Source of the DNA: Ornithinibacillus bavariensis
Lineage (GTDB): Bacteria; Bacillota; Bacilli; Bacillales; Amphibacillaceae
Length of the DNA: 64,000 nucleotides
Assembly: GCF_050433565.1 (NCBI RefSeq)
Contig: NZ_JBNPWZ010000001.1
Location: 496,001-560,000 of the forward strand
Reading direction: 5' to 3'
The notes below the pieces were generated by a model. It worked only from the letters and a program-made list of their open reading frames with translations, was not told where the DNA came from and did not search any database. Shown one piece after another: positions 1 through 8,620 of this stretch (its first letter is position 1; every line of letters begins with the position of its first letter). A program made the translations under genes and the position numbers.

Positions 1-573
1 ATTAGGGTAGAGGTGATTCGGATTCCTATATTAGATGAAGAGATAGAAATAGTAACCTGGCCACTCGAGCCTGGAAAGCTTGAATTCGAACGTGATTTTA
101 TTGTTAAAGACAAAGATGGTAATATTATTGTTCGGGCAACGTCAGTTTGGGTACTAATGGATTTGAGAAAACGTAGATTAAAGCGAAGTGATTCGATTGA
201 TCTCGTCTATCCGGAAATAATAACTGAGAGAGCAATCGAAGGTTCTTTAGATAAACTAAGAGCTGGAGAAAACCTAGAAACTACCTATCATAAGACAATT
301 GGATATAGTGATATAGACTTTAATGGTCATTTAAATAACTCAAGGTATGTAGATTATATCATGGATTGCTTTTCTATTGAACAGCACCGTAACTATCGAA
401 TACATACAATAGAGGTAAACTATTTAAATGAGGCATTACCAGGTGATACGATAATCCTTAATAAGGACTTATCCAATCTTAATGATAATACTGTAATTGT
501 CGAAGGGATTCGAAGCGAAAATGAAAAAATGGTCTTTCGCTCACAGGTGAAAATAATAAAAAAACAGGGATGA
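1..573 (+). CDS. Acyl-ACP thioesterase, 5' end cut by window
   Basis: This is the C-terminal part of an acyl-ACP thioesterase, which releases fatty acids from acyl carrier protein by hydrolysis. The frame is open from base 1; the GTG at 13 has no convincing ribosome binding site and the protein already starts inside the first hot-dog domain, so the gene begins outside the window. The visible part has the end of the first hot-dog domain (TWPLEPGKLEFERDF, then SVWVLMDLRKRRLKR) and the second hot-dog domain with DIDFNGHLNNSRYVDY, which holds the Asn/His catalytic region of this family. About 191 residues are seen of roughly 250 expected. A strong terminator overlaps the stop codon, so it is transcriptionally separate from the sugar locus downstream. 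Confidence 0.85.
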   Translation: MRVEVIRIPILDEEIEIVTWPLEPGKLEFERDFIVKDKDGNIIVRATSVWVLMDLRKRRLKRSDSIDLVYPEIITERAIEGSLDKLRAGENLETTYHKTIGYSDIDFNGHLNNSRYVDYIMDCFSIEQHRNYRIHTIEVNYLNEALPGDTIILNKDLSNLNDNTVIVEGIRSENEKMVFRSQVKIIKKQG

Positions 574-602
574 GAAGAGCTATTACTCATCCCTGTTTTT
601 TT
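561..602 (+). terminator. Intrinsic terminator of the thioesterase gene
   Basis: A 14-bp perfect stem (AAAACAGGGATGAG at 561-574 with its complement at 586-599) is followed by a T-run. The left arm overlaps the stop codon. Because the stem starts with A and ends with T, it could also work for the opposite strand. Confidence 0.85.
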
Positions 603-953
603 ATTAGCAACACGTGGGTAGTTGTCTATAGATAGGTTTATTTCTCCTTACACTAAAGATCTAGCAGGAACCTAGCTCAATTAATAAGTGAGTGATAAAT
701 ACAATTATGTATTTAGATGATATCTTTTTCCGCTAAGTTCCCGGATTCTCCTATATATTCTGAGGGTCCCTTTGCCATTCGAGATCGACATTGAAAAACC
801 TTCTTAAGGAGAAGAGCTTATACCAGCACTTGTTTTGAAAATATATTTCAAGATATTTATTAATTTTGGAAATGGAATTTATAGTAATTTTCTATGTAAA
901 ACCAAAATAGAACTGTTTAATCCACATGTAATGAGGGATTACTTCTAACTAAC
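603..953. other. Intergenic stretch without a recognised gene
   Basis: About 350 bp of AT-rich DNA between the thioesterase terminator and the control region of the first sugar operon. I see no ORF with a ribosome binding site and no clear structured RNA. Confidence 0.5.
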
Positions 954-968
954 TGAAATTTTATTTCA
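954..968. promoter_or_regulatory. Palindrome TGAAATTTTATTTCA, candidate MurR/RpiR operator
   Basis: A perfect 6-3-6 inverted repeat (TGAAAT-TTT-ATTTCA) ends 10 bp before the -35 box of the first salvage operon. A near copy, TGAATTTGTATTTCA, occurs at 14145-14159 in front of the second arm. Both arms encode an RpiR-type regulator, so assignment as its operator is inference from position and sharing. It could act as an activator or repressor site. Confidence 0.5.
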
Positions 969-978
969 AAAAAACAGA

Positions 979-1007
979 TTGACTATCGGAATATAATTTA
1001 ATATACT
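979..1007 (+). promoter_or_regulatory. Sigma-A type promoter of the first salvage operon
   Basis: TTGACT (979-984) and TATACT (1002-1007) are separated by 17 bp. This is close to consensus and is the only good promoter seen before the ABC substrate-binding gene. The untranslated leader would be about 125 nt. Confidence 0.65.
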
Positions 1008-1018
1008 TAGGTTGTGAT

Positions 1019-1033
1019 TTGAAAGGGTTTACA
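1019..1033. promoter_or_regulatory. cre-like site (CcpA), one mismatch
   Basis: TTGAAAGGGTTTACA matches the Bacillus cre consensus WTGNAANCGNWNNCW except for the central C. It lies just downstream of the -10 box, where CcpA binding blocks transcription. This fits carbon catabolite repression of an amino-sugar operon. The call is by consensus only. Confidence 0.45.
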
Positions 1034-1140
1034 AATTAAGGTGCTTTTAAGCTACTAGATTACTAGAATTCGGATAGATAGAAAAAAATGGGTTCTGTAA
1101 TCCAAAAACAAACTAGGTGAAAGCAGAAAGGGGAAAAACA

Positions 1141-2442
1141 ATGAAAAAGAAATTAGGTTTCTTAGCCTTATTACTTGTTATTACGATGCTTGTTGTTTCA
1201 GCATGTGGAAGCAAGGATGAAGGTAAATCAAAGGATTCTAAGAATGCTTCAGGAGATGAACAAATCGAATTAGAATTCTGGACAATGCAGTTACAGCCAA
1301 CGTTCACAGATTATATTAACGGTATTATTAAGGACTTTGAGGGAGAAAATCCAAATATTAAAATTAAATGGTTGGATGTTCCGGCAGCAGATTTAAGTAA
1401 GAAAATTCTATCTGCAGTTACAACGAACACAGCTCCAGATGTTGTAAACCTAAACCCAACATTTGCATCTCAGCTAGCTGAACTTGATGCACTAGTTAAT
1501 ATGGATGAAGCAGTATCTGATGAAGACAAGGCTTTATATGTAAAAGGTGCTTGGGAAGCAAACAATATCAATGGTACAACCTTTGCGATTCCTTGGTATC
1601 TATCAACTTCTGTAACATTAAATAATAAAGCAATATTCGAAGAAGCAGGATTAGACCCAGAAAAACCAGCAACTACTTATGAGGAAGCTGCTGAGTATGC
1701 AAAAATCATTAAAGAAAAAACTGGTAAGTATGGATATTTCCCATCAATGGATCTATCTTTAGTACTTCAACATATGGTAATGATGGGTGCAGATTTAACA
1801 AATGAAGATGGAACAAAAGCTGCATTTAATTCACCTGAAGGTCTATATGCATTTGAATATTTCACAAAACTATATCAAGATGGTTTAATTCCTAGAGAAG
1901 CTTTAACTGGAGACCAACGTTCTACAATTGATATGTATCAAGCAGGTCAAGTAGCGTTCTTTGACGGTTCTCAATTTATTGTACAAGTTAAAGAAAATGC
2001 TCCAGATCTATACGCAAACACAATTCCTTCACAAGCAATTACAGGTAAATCTGGTAAGAAAACAATGTCAGTACAAAACGTTGTAGTTCCAAAGCAAACA
2101 AAACATCAGGAAGCAGCAGTTAAATTTGCTTTATTCCTAACTAATGGAGAGAACCAATTAGAATTCTCGAAACTAACACCAATTCTACCATCTAACGTAG
2201 AAGCTCTAGCTGATCCATACTTCACAGAAGCTGGTGACGATGCAGAACCAACGGATTTAGTTCGAATTGTATCTGCATCACAATTAGATAGTGCTGAGCT
2301 ATTAGTTCCTCCAATGAAAAACTATGATGAACTAAGACAAGCAATGTACGACGCTATTTCAGCTTCTATGCTTGGAGAAATGACTCCACAAGAGGCACTT
2401 GACCAAGCAGAACAAGAATGGAATGACATTTTAGCAAAATAA
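1141..2442 (+). CDS. Sugar ABC transporter substrate-binding lipoprotein (arm A)
   Basis: An extracellular solute-binding protein of family 1 (MalE/UgpB-like), anchored as a lipoprotein. The signal peptide MKKKLGFLALLLVITMLVV ends in lipobox VVSAC, with the lipidated Cys at about residue 22. ATG 1141 is chosen because AAAGGGG stands about 7 bp upstream; the frame is open from GTG 1117 but that lacks a ribosome binding site. Length 433 aa is typical. It is the first gene of an operon that continues through two permeases, NamZ, MurQ, a kinase and a regulator, so the substrate is inferred to be a MurNAc-containing sugar or muropeptide. The sequence alone does not prove the ligand. Confidence 0.88.
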   Translation: MKKKLGFLALLLVITMLVVSACGSKDEGKSKDSKNASGDEQIELEFWTMQLQPTFTDYINGIIKDFEGENPNIKIKWLDVPAADLSKKILSAVTTNTAPDVVNLNPTFASQLAELDALVNMDEAVSDEDKALYVKGAWEANNINGTTFAIPWYLSTSVTLNNKAIFEEAGLDPEKPATTYEEAAEYAKIIKEKTGKYGYFPSMDLSLVLQHMVMMGADLTNEDGTKAAFNSPEGLYAFEYFTKLYQDGLIPREALTGDQRSTIDMYQAGQVAFFDGSQFIVQVKENAPDLYANTIPSQAITGKSGKKTMSVQNVVVPKQTKHQEAAVKFALFLTNGENQLEFSKLTPILPSNVEALADPYFTEAGDDAEPTDLVRIVSASQLDSAELLVPPMKNYDELRQAMYDAISASMLGEMTPQEALDQAEQEWNDILAK

Positions 2443-2449
2443 TGAAGAC

Positions 2450-2467
2450 GAGGGGGGATTACCCCTC
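2450..2467 (+). promoter_or_regulatory. Intra-operon stem-loop after the binding-protein gene
   Basis: GAGGGG (2450-2455) pairs with CCCCTC (2462-2467), 8 bp after the stop codon and followed by a pyrimidine-rich run. Such hairpins between a binding-protein gene and its permeases usually stabilise or attenuate mRNA so that the lipoprotein is made in excess. The other two sugar importers here have a hairpin at the same place. Confidence 0.6.
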
Positions 2468-2564
2468 TCTCTTATTATTAGGTTGTATTTTATTAAGATG
2501 GTTTTAAAATGGAATTTTACTAGAAATAATAATAAACCTCAAATAGAGAATGGGGTGTGAAACC

Positions 2565-3431
2565 TTGAGAACGAATAAGCTAACACCATATTTATTTTTA
2601 CTTCCCGGATGTATCATTCTTGGGGCTTTTATTTTTTATCCAATGTTGCAAGCGATCTGGATGAGTTTCACCGATTACAATATGGTTACCGATCCATCGT
2701 TTGTGAAATTAGATAACTATAAGGATCTTTTCCAGGATGATTTATTCTGGAAAACCTTAAAGAATACCTTAATTTACTTAATTGGTGTTGTACCTGCTCT
2801 TGTTGTATTACCGATATTTTTAGCAGTATTAGTAAACCAGAAATTAAAAGGGATTGGCTTTTTCCGAAGTGCCTATTATATTCCAGTTGTGACCTCATTA
2901 GTTGTTGCAGGAATTGCATGGGACTGGGTATATAAAGAGAATGGACTTTTGAATTATGTTCTTGATTTGTTGAATATTATCTCTGAACCAATTCCATGGT
3001 TAACCCAAACACAGACTGCATTATTTGCGGTCATGCTTGTGACCGTTTGGAAGGGTTTAGGTTATTATATGATCATTTATTTAGCAGGACTTCAATCAAT
3101 TCCAGAATCCTTATATGAAGCTGCTGATATTGATGGCGCGAACTGGTGGCAAAAGATGACTCGTGTAACGATACCAATGCTTATGCCTTTTGTTTTAATT
3201 GTTACAATTATGTCATCAATTGCAGCAATGAAGGTGTTTGAAGAGATTTATATCATGACAGGTGGGGGACCACTTCATAGCTCGGAAACTTTAGTATTTT
3301 ACATCTACACCCAAGCATTCGACCGCCTAAATATGGGTTATGCTAGTGCTGCTGGTGTAATTCTATTCTTATTAACTTTAGTATTCTCACTCATTAACTT
3401 AAAAGTAATGGGTAAGGACAACTCAGAATAA
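2565..3431 (+). CDS. Sugar ABC transporter permease, MalF/UgpA type (arm A)
   Basis: An integral membrane subunit of the importer with six predicted helices. The cytoplasmic EAA loop is visible as YEAADIDGANWWQKMTRVTIPML, the coupling site for the ATPase. TTG 2565 is preferred because GGGGTG lies 7 bp upstream; an in-frame ATG at 2550 has a weak site. Length is 288 aa, normal for the family. It is followed 12 bp later by the second permease. No ATPase gene is present in this operon, so a shared MsmX-like ATPase is expected. Confidence 0.88.
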   Translation: MRTNKLTPYLFLLPGCIILGAFIFYPMLQAIWMSFTDYNMVTDPSFVKLDNYKDLFQDDLFWKTLKNTLIYLIGVVPALVVLPIFLAVLVNQKLKGIGFFRSAYYIPVVTSLVVAGIAWDWVYKENGLLNYVLDLLNIISEPIPWLTQTQTALFAVMLVTVWKGLGYYMIIYLAGLQSIPESLYEAADIDGANWWQKMTRVTIPMLMPFVLIVTIMSSIAAMKVFEEIYIMTGGGPLHSSETLVFYIYTQAFDRLNMGYASAAGVILFLLTLVFSLINLKVMGKDNSE

Positions 3432-3443
3432 GGGGGAATCGAA

Positions 3444-4295
3444 ATGGCTAAGCAAAAGAAATTATCTTCTAATCGACAAATAGTGAAAAAGATATCCTCA
3501 TATATTCTATTAATCGCTATCACCTTATTTATGATTGGACCTTTCCTATGGTTACTTTCAACATCGTTAAAAGCTGGTAGTGAGAATATCTTTCAATATC
3601 CACCAAAGCTATTACCAGAACACCCTACATTATCAAATTTTTCAAAGGTAATGGAAGTATTCCCATTTTGGAGATATTTGTTTAATAGTGTTGTGGTATC
3701 TGTATTAACAGTTGTCTTAAACGTGCTTTTTTGTTCACTGGCGGCTTATCCGCTTGCTCGAATGAACTTTAAAGGGAAAAATATAATTTTTATACTAATT
3801 ATCACGACGATGATGATACCTTTCCAATTATTAATGATTCCAGTTTATATTATTTCATTAAAGCTTGGACTACAAAATACGTATTTAGGGATGGTTTTAC
3901 CACATGTCACGACCGCATTTGGTGTATTCTTAATGCGCCAGGCATTTATGACTGTACCGAAGTCGCTTGACGAGTCTGCGAGAATGGATGGGGCAAATAG
4001 TTTTCAAATATGGCTCCGGGTCTTAATGCCGCTTGTGAAACCAGCAATGGTAACACTAACCATCTTTACGTTTGTGTCAGCATGGGGAGATTTCCTATGG
4101 CCATTGATTATCGTCAATGAACAGGAAATGTTTACATTACCACTTGGTCTGAACATGCTTTCTGGAACGTTCACATCTGACTGGCGTTTAATTGCAGCTG
4201 GTGCGATTATTTCGATGATTCCTATTATCACGATATTCCTATTACTACAACGACACTTTATTGGTGGGGCAATGAGCGGTGCAGTAAAGGAATAG
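3444..4295 (+). CDS. Sugar ABC transporter permease, MalG/UgpE type (arm A)
   Basis: The second membrane subunit, with six predicted helices and the EAA loop DESARMDGANSFQIWLRVLMPL. It ends in the family-typical FIGGAMSGAVKE. The ATG has a GGGGG ribosome binding site. It is 283 aa and sits 15 bp before namZ, in the same operon. The pair of permeases with the lipoprotein forms a CUT1-type importer, which normally handles di- and oligosaccharides; that agrees with uptake of a wall disaccharide (inference). Confidence 0.88.
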   Translation: MAKQKKLSSNRQIVKKISSYILLIAITLFMIGPFLWLLSTSLKAGSENIFQYPPKLLPEHPTLSNFSKVMEVFPFWRYLFNSVVVSVLTVVLNVLFCSLAAYPLARMNFKGKNIIFILIITTMMIPFQLLMIPVYIISLKLGLQNTYLGMVLPHVTTAFGVFLMRQAFMTVPKSLDESARMDGANSFQIWLRVLMPLVKPAMVTLTIFTFVSAWGDFLWPLIIVNEQEMFTLPLGLNMLSGTFTSDWRLIAAGAIISMIPIITIFLLLQRHFIGGAMSGAVKE

Positions 4296-4310
4296 GCAGG
4301 AGGAATGACG

Positions 4311-5477
4311 ATGAAGCTTGGCTTAGAGGTCTTTTTGGAGAAACATACAGAAGCATATGTTGGTAAGAAAATCGGAGTATTAACAAACCTAACAGGTGTA
4401 AATAAAAAACTAGAAGCAACCATTGACTTATTTCATCACCATCCTAATCTAACTCTTTCTGCATTATTTGGGCCTGAGCATGGACTAAGAGGGGAAGTGC
4501 AGGAAGGAAAGCTTATTGATTCGAGTGTTGATTCCTACACAGGAGTGCCAATTTATAGCTTATATAATAAAGATAAAAAGCCTAATCTCGAAATGCTTGA
4601 GAATGTTGATGTTGTATTTTGTGACCTGCAGGATATTGGTACACGTTATTATACGTTTATCTATACGTTAGCAAATATGATGCAAATGTGCGGTATCGCT
4701 GGAAAGAAAGTTGTCGTATTAGACCGACCTAATCCGATTAATGGTATAACCGTTGAAGGCAATATCGTAGAAAGTTCCTTTACTTCCTTTGTTGGGCAAT
4801 TCCCGATACCAGTACGGCATGGGATGACAATAGGTGAATTAGCAACTTTTTTCCAGCATGAATTTTCCATGGATTGTGAACTAGAGGTAATTCCGATGGA
4901 GGGCTGGTCAAGAGAGATGTACTTTGACCAAACGGATTTATTCTGGGTTTCACCAACCCCAAATACAACAACGATGGATATGTGTGTCTTGTATCCAGGA
5001 ACTTGCCTAGTTGAAGGAACTAATCTCTCAGAGGGAAGAGGTACCACAAAGCCTTTCGAAGTTATTGGAGCACCATTTATTGATGGACGAAAATTAGCAG
5101 ACGAAATGAATGCTTTACAGCTTGAAGGAGTATTATTTCGGCCAACAGTTTTTAAACCTATGTACCAAAAGCATGAAGGAGTAGTGTGTGAAGGAGTTCA
5201 GCTCCATGTCTCAGATCGTGATAAGCTACGAGCTTTTGAGGTGGGTGTCTTATTATTGGAGACGATCTATCGTCTTTATCCAAATGACATTACATTTATA
5301 CAATCTGGGGAAGAGGAACGGTACTTTTTAGATTTGTTAGCAGGAACTGACCAATTACGGAAGCAGATTACAAAAGGGAAAACAAACGCATTTTTAAATC
5401 AACTACCTCAAGCTATAAAACAGTTTGAAGAAAAACGAATAAAATATTTACTATACACAGCTAAAGATGATGCATGA
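4311..5477 (+). CDS. namZ: Exo-beta-N-acetylmuramidase NamZ (DUF1343), cytosolic form
   Basis: NamZ removes terminal beta-1,4-linked MurNAc from the non-reducing end of wall saccharides. Family signatures are present: GPEHGLRG (about residues 54-61), DLQDIGTRYYTF (105-116), LDRPNPI (137-143) and RHGMTIGE (169-176). The start ATG 4311 has AGGAGG at 7 bp; ATG 4305 is too close to it. The N-terminus MKLGLEVFLEKHTE carries no signal peptide, whereas the characterised Bacillus subtilis NamZ is secreted. Placement directly after an ABC importer and before MurQ suggests it cleaves imported MurNAc-GlcNAc inside the cell. Length 388 aa is that of the mature family domain. MurQ follows after 13 bp. Confidence 0.9.
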   Translation: MKLGLEVFLEKHTEAYVGKKIGVLTNLTGVNKKLEATIDLFHHHPNLTLSALFGPEHGLRGEVQEGKLIDSSVDSYTGVPIYSLYNKDKKPNLEMLENVDVVFCDLQDIGTRYYTFIYTLANMMQMCGIAGKKVVVLDRPNPINGITVEGNIVESSFTSFVGQFPIPVRHGMTIGELATFFQHEFSMDCELEVIPMEGWSREMYFDQTDLFWVSPTPNTTTMDMCVLYPGTCLVEGTNLSEGRGTTKPFEVIGAPFIDGRKLADEMNALQLEGVLFRPTVFKPMYQKHEGVVCEGVQLHVSDRDKLRAFEVGVLLLETIYRLYPNDITFIQSGEEERYFLDLLAGTDQLRKQITKGKTNAFLNQLPQAIKQFEEKRIKYLLYTAKDDA

Positions 5478-5490
5478 GGGAGTGGATCGT

Positions 5491-6363
5491 GTGGCAGGAA
5501 AATTAGATACGATGACTGTGGAAGAGCTGCTAGCAGAAATGAATGCGACTGATCAAACAGTACCATCCGTTGTAGAGAAAGCTATTCCACAAATAAAGCC
5601 AGTAATCGAATCGTGTATAAGGGCAATCCAAAATGGTGGAAAAATAATTTATATGGGTGCAGGAACAAGTGGACGACTGGGAGTTCTAGATGCATCAGAA
5701 TGTCCACCGACTTTTGGTGTGAGTCCAGATTTATTTACGGCACTAATTGCGGGAGGCGAGCGTGCAATTCGTCAAGCCGTTGAAAATGCAGAAGATGATG
5801 AAGAACAAGGTGCGAAGGAGTTAGCGGAAATTGCAACAAGCAATGATGTACTTATTGGAATTGCAGCTAGTGGAAGAACTCCTTATGTTATTGGTGGAAT
5901 TAATAAAGCAAAGGAGTTAGGGATTCCTACAGCTGGAATTGTTTGTAGAGATAGCTCTCCAATTGCTGCTATTGTAGATAACCCAATTGAATTAATAGTG
6001 GGAGAAGAGTTCATCCTTGGCTCTACTAGATTAAAATCAGGTACAGCACAGAAGCTTGTGTTAAATATGATCTCGTCAATCACTATGATTAAACTTGGAA
6101 AGGTTTATGATAATTATATGGTTGATGTGCAGGCTTCCAATATTAAATTAAGAGAGCGGACAATACAAATCATTTGTGACATTGCAAAGGTGGATGAAGA
6201 ATCAGCAAAAAACTCATTGCTAGCTTGTAATTATCGATTAAAAGCAGCTGTACTAGTTAGTAAATTTCACGTTTCTGCAATGGAAGCATTTGAAATTCTT
6301 AAGGATTATGACGATAATCTAAGAGAATCGATTGAATATTTAGAAACAAAAGATGCTGTTTAA
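5491..6363 (+). CDS. murQ: N-acetylmuramic acid 6-phosphate etherase MurQ (copy 1)
   Basis: MurQ cleaves the D-lactyl ether of MurNAc-6-phosphate to give GlcNAc-6-phosphate and D-lactate. The SIS fold is evident in GAGTSGRLGVLDASECPPTF, whose Glu belongs to the catalytic region, and in GSTRLKSGTAQKLVLNM; a short helical C-terminal domain follows. GTG 5491 is preferred because GAGGGAG precedes it by 8 bp; the ATGs at 5467 and 5470 overlap namZ and have poor sites. It lies between namZ and the kinase gene, so it would receive the MurNAc-6-P that the kinase makes. A second, divergent MurQ lies at 21401. Confidence 0.93.
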   Translation: MAGKLDTMTVEELLAEMNATDQTVPSVVEKAIPQIKPVIESCIRAIQNGGKIIYMGAGTSGRLGVLDASECPPTFGVSPDLFTALIAGGERAIRQAVENAEDDEEQGAKELAEIATSNDVLIGIAASGRTPYVIGGINKAKELGIPTAGIVCRDSSPIAAIVDNPIELIVGEEFILGSTRLKSGTAQKLVLNMISSITMIKLGKVYDNYMVDVQASNIKLRERTIQIICDIAKVDEESAKNSLLACNYRLKAAVLVSKFHVSAMEAFEILKDYDDNLRESIEYLETKDAV

Positions 6364-6375
6364 GGTGATGATAGG

Positions 6376-7329
6376 ATGAATTATGTTATTGGTATAGATG
6401 GTGGAGGTACCAAAACACAAGTCATGTTGGCTGATCAACATGGTAATATCTTGACCAATGAACAATATGGTTCGACAAATCCGAATACTGTTTCAAAGCA
6501 GTATTTACGGGAATTATTTCAGCAAATGTTTCAGGATATTCAAGAAAAAATTCCTAATAGTCTGGAACAGGTGAACTCTGTTTTTGCGGGAATATCTGGT
6601 GCAGGTAGTGCCGATTCCGCCTTCTATTTAAGAGAATTAATAGAAGGCTCCTTTTCAAATGCTCCGATAGTTAGGGTTGAGCCAGATGCCCTTAATGCAC
6701 TATATTCTGGAACCTTTGGAGGACCGGGAATTGTCCAAATATGTGGAACTGGCTCCATTACATATGGAATTAATCAACATCAGGTGCAGGATCGTGTCGG
6801 TGGATGGGGCTACCTTCTTGGTGATGAAGGTAGTGGATATGATCTGGGCAGAAAAGGAATAATGGCAGCACTCCAATATGAAGATGGGCGTGGACCTAAG
6901 ACAATACTTCTAGATTTACTCCATGAACATTTTGGTGCCAAGACGGGAAGACAGCTTATTGACAAGGTTTATCAGTCTGAAAGTCCAAAGCTGACAATTT
7001 CTCCAGTCTCTCCGTTAGTATTTCAAGCGTTTGAGCAAGGGGATCAGGTGGCAGCAACTATTTTACATCAGGTCGCGGACGAGATTTATCATAGTCTGAA
7101 AACATTAGCTGATAGATTATTTTCAACAGAGGATTCGATTCCTATTATTCTATGTGGTGGACTATTTCAAAATAGCTCGATTTTATCGAATCTATTAGTG
7201 GAAAAATGTCAACGGAATTTTTCTTTCTTGTTACCTGATGTACCACCTGTTGTTGGATCATTAGCAGGAGCTATTCAAGGTGAGCTAACAAGTGATGTTA
7301 TTGCAAGGTTAAAATACACATCGAAATAA
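6376..7329 (+). CDS. murK: MurNAc/GlcNAc kinase, BadF/NAGK family (MurK-like)
   Basis: An ASKHA-fold sugar kinase of the BadF/BadG/BcrA/BcrD family, with phosphate loop GIDGGGTKTQ (residues 5-14), the adenosine-side motif CGTGSITYG and GGWGYLLGDEGSGYDLGR. Clostridial MurK of this family phosphorylates MurNAc and GlcNAc at O6. Between murQ and an RpiR regulator, the likely job is to phosphorylate MurNAc released by NamZ, replacing the PTS phosphorylation done by MurP in B. subtilis. It is 317 aa, of usual length. The symbol is assigned by family and context; a GlcNAc-specific kinase cannot be excluded. Confidence 0.8.
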   Translation: MNYVIGIDGGGTKTQVMLADQHGNILTNEQYGSTNPNTVSKQYLRELFQQMFQDIQEKIPNSLEQVNSVFAGISGAGSADSAFYLRELIEGSFSNAPIVRVEPDALNALYSGTFGGPGIVQICGTGSITYGINQHQVQDRVGGWGYLLGDEGSGYDLGRKGIMAALQYEDGRGPKTILLDLLHEHFGAKTGRQLIDKVYQSESPKLTISPVSPLVFQAFEQGDQVAATILHQVADEIYHSLKTLADRLFSTEDSIPIILCGGLFQNSSILSNLLVEKCQRNFSFLLPDVPPVVGSLAGAIQGELTSDVIARLKYTSK

Positions 7330-7359
7330 TATAGAAACATGATAGGAGGTGAAGTCAAT

Positions 7360-8232
7360 ATGGCAAATCTAAAAGGTGGATTGATTATTATGAAGGAAAT
7401 GATTGACAGTCTGCCAAATTCTGAGCAAAAGATAGCTGCATTTATTTTACAGCAGCCGGAAGATGCGATTCTACTAACTGCACAAGCTCTTGGTAAAAAA
7501 AGTGGAACAAGTGGTGCAACTGTTATTCGTCTTTGTAAATCCCTAGGATTCAATGGTTTTCAGGAGCTGAAACTACGTGTTGCAGGTGACCTACAGGAAC
7601 GAAATATGACGGATTATCGTGATATCGAGCCAAATGAAGATTATATGAAAATCATTGAAAAAGTAACAGCCAATACGATGCAAACGATAAATGAAACCGT
7701 TAAGATGATGAATATTGAACGGCTAAAAGAGGCTGTTCATACATTAATTCAAGCAGAGTCCATCATTTTTATTGGTTTTGGCGCATCATTTATTACAGCA
7801 AAGGATGCAGAGCAAAAGTTCCTCCGGATTAATAAGCATGTCCATGCTTTTTCAGATCTCCATATGGCTTCAACCGCTATCGCTAATAAAGGAACAAAAG
7901 ATGTTGTTGTTGGTATATCATTCTCGGGGAATACGGTAGAAGTTGCAAAATTATTGGAGCTGTCGAAGAAGCGAGGAGTTAAAACAATAAGTATTACGAA
8001 ATATGGTAACTCCTTATTGACAAGCTATGCAGATATTAATCTCTTTACATCAACAGCAAAAGAGGCTGTCATTCGAAGTGGTGCAACATCGTCACGGATA
8101 GCACAGCTACATTTAATTGATATATTATTTATGTGTGTAGCTTCAGAGGAGTATGAAAAAACGGTGGAACACCTTGATTCAACCCTGGAAGCAGTTACCT
8201 TTTTTAAAAATCAGATGGTCGCAAAGAAATAA
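7360..8232 (+). CDS. murR: RpiR-family regulator (MurR-like, arm A)
   Basis: N-terminal helix-turn-helix of the RpiR type (about residues 1-75; LGKKSGTSGATVIRLCKSLG) and a C-terminal SIS sugar-phosphate-binding domain (about 110-245; IFIGFGASF, VVGISFSGNTVEV). MurR proteins sense MurNAc-6-phosphate. ATG 7360 has AGGAGGTG at 8 bp; ATG 7339 lies upstream of that site. It ends the arm A operon and is followed by an intrinsic terminator. It closely resembles the second RpiR at 23292, including the segment around VIRLCKSL. It probably acts on the palindrome at 954-968 (inference). Confidence 0.85.
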   Translation: MANLKGGLIIMKEMIDSLPNSEQKIAAFILQQPEDAILLTAQALGKKSGTSGATVIRLCKSLGFNGFQELKLRVAGDLQERNMTDYRDIEPNEDYMKIIEKVTANTMQTINETVKMMNIERLKEAVHTLIQAESIIFIGFGASFITAKDAEQKFLRINKHVHAFSDLHMASTAIANKGTKDVVVGISFSGNTVEVAKLLELSKKRGVKTISITKYGNSLLTSYADINLFTSTAKEAVIRSGATSSRIAQLHLIDILFMCVASEEYEKTVEHLDSTLEAVTFFKNQMVAKK

Positions 8233-8243
8233 ATATTCAAAAG

Positions 8244-8271
8244 AAAACTACTTGATAACGAGTAGTTTTTT
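8244..8271 (+). terminator. Terminator of arm A salvage operon
   Basis: AAAACTACT (8244-8252) pairs with AGTAGTTTT (8261-8269) and runs into a T-tract, 12 bp after the murR stop codon. Confidence 0.8.
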
Positions 8272-8443
8272 GCTTCTAATGCTATAAAGTTCTCACTTGT
8301 TTGGAATGTAAGTGTGATAAGATTATTGTCTAAAATAATGTGAGGATTTTATTTATCCTTGTGACAGGTTATAAAGAACTAATGGCTGAAGCGTCAAAAA
8401 GGATCAGTTTTATGGTAGTGACTCTCAATAGTTAGAGTTTTAA

Positions 8444-8560
8444 TTAGACAACCGATTGGCTGGTTTGAGTTCGGTACTGCACTGGACTTAAACCAGCCAA
8501 TTTTCTTCTGCTACGTTCGTTATTGTAGCAGTAAATATAGTTTTCGACTCTTTGTTTAGG
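8444..8560 (-). pseudogene. Remnant of IS3-family transposase (OrfB C-terminus)
   Basis: On the minus strand this stretch reads VENYIYCYNNERSRRK then LAGLSPVQYRTQTSQ and a stop. YNNER plus LSPVQYRTQTSQ is the hallmark C-terminus of IS3/IS150-group OrfB integrases. An in-frame stop at 8561 and loss of everything upstream (the DDE core) show it is dead. It marks an old insertion between the two halves of the salvage locus. Confidence 0.8.
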
Positions 8561-8620
8561 TTACATTGTGATTTGTATTAAAAAATAACATGATTGGCAC
8601 TAGGGAAGCCCAGTTTATAT

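Noticed and set aside
4004..4423. 139-aa minus-strand ORF across the permease/namZ junction
   Set aside because: It lies opposite two clear coding genes, has no ribosome binding site and shows no domain.
7275..7553. 92-aa minus-strand ORF over the kinase/murR junction
   Set aside because: Antisense to conserved coding sequence and without a translation signal.
8455..8501. 12-bp inverted repeat (ATTGGCTGGTTT and complement) followed by T-rich sequence, read as a terminator
   Set aside because: Both arms lie inside the IS3 OrfB remnant, where they encode LAGL and TQTSQ on the minus strand; no plus-strand gene ends nearby.
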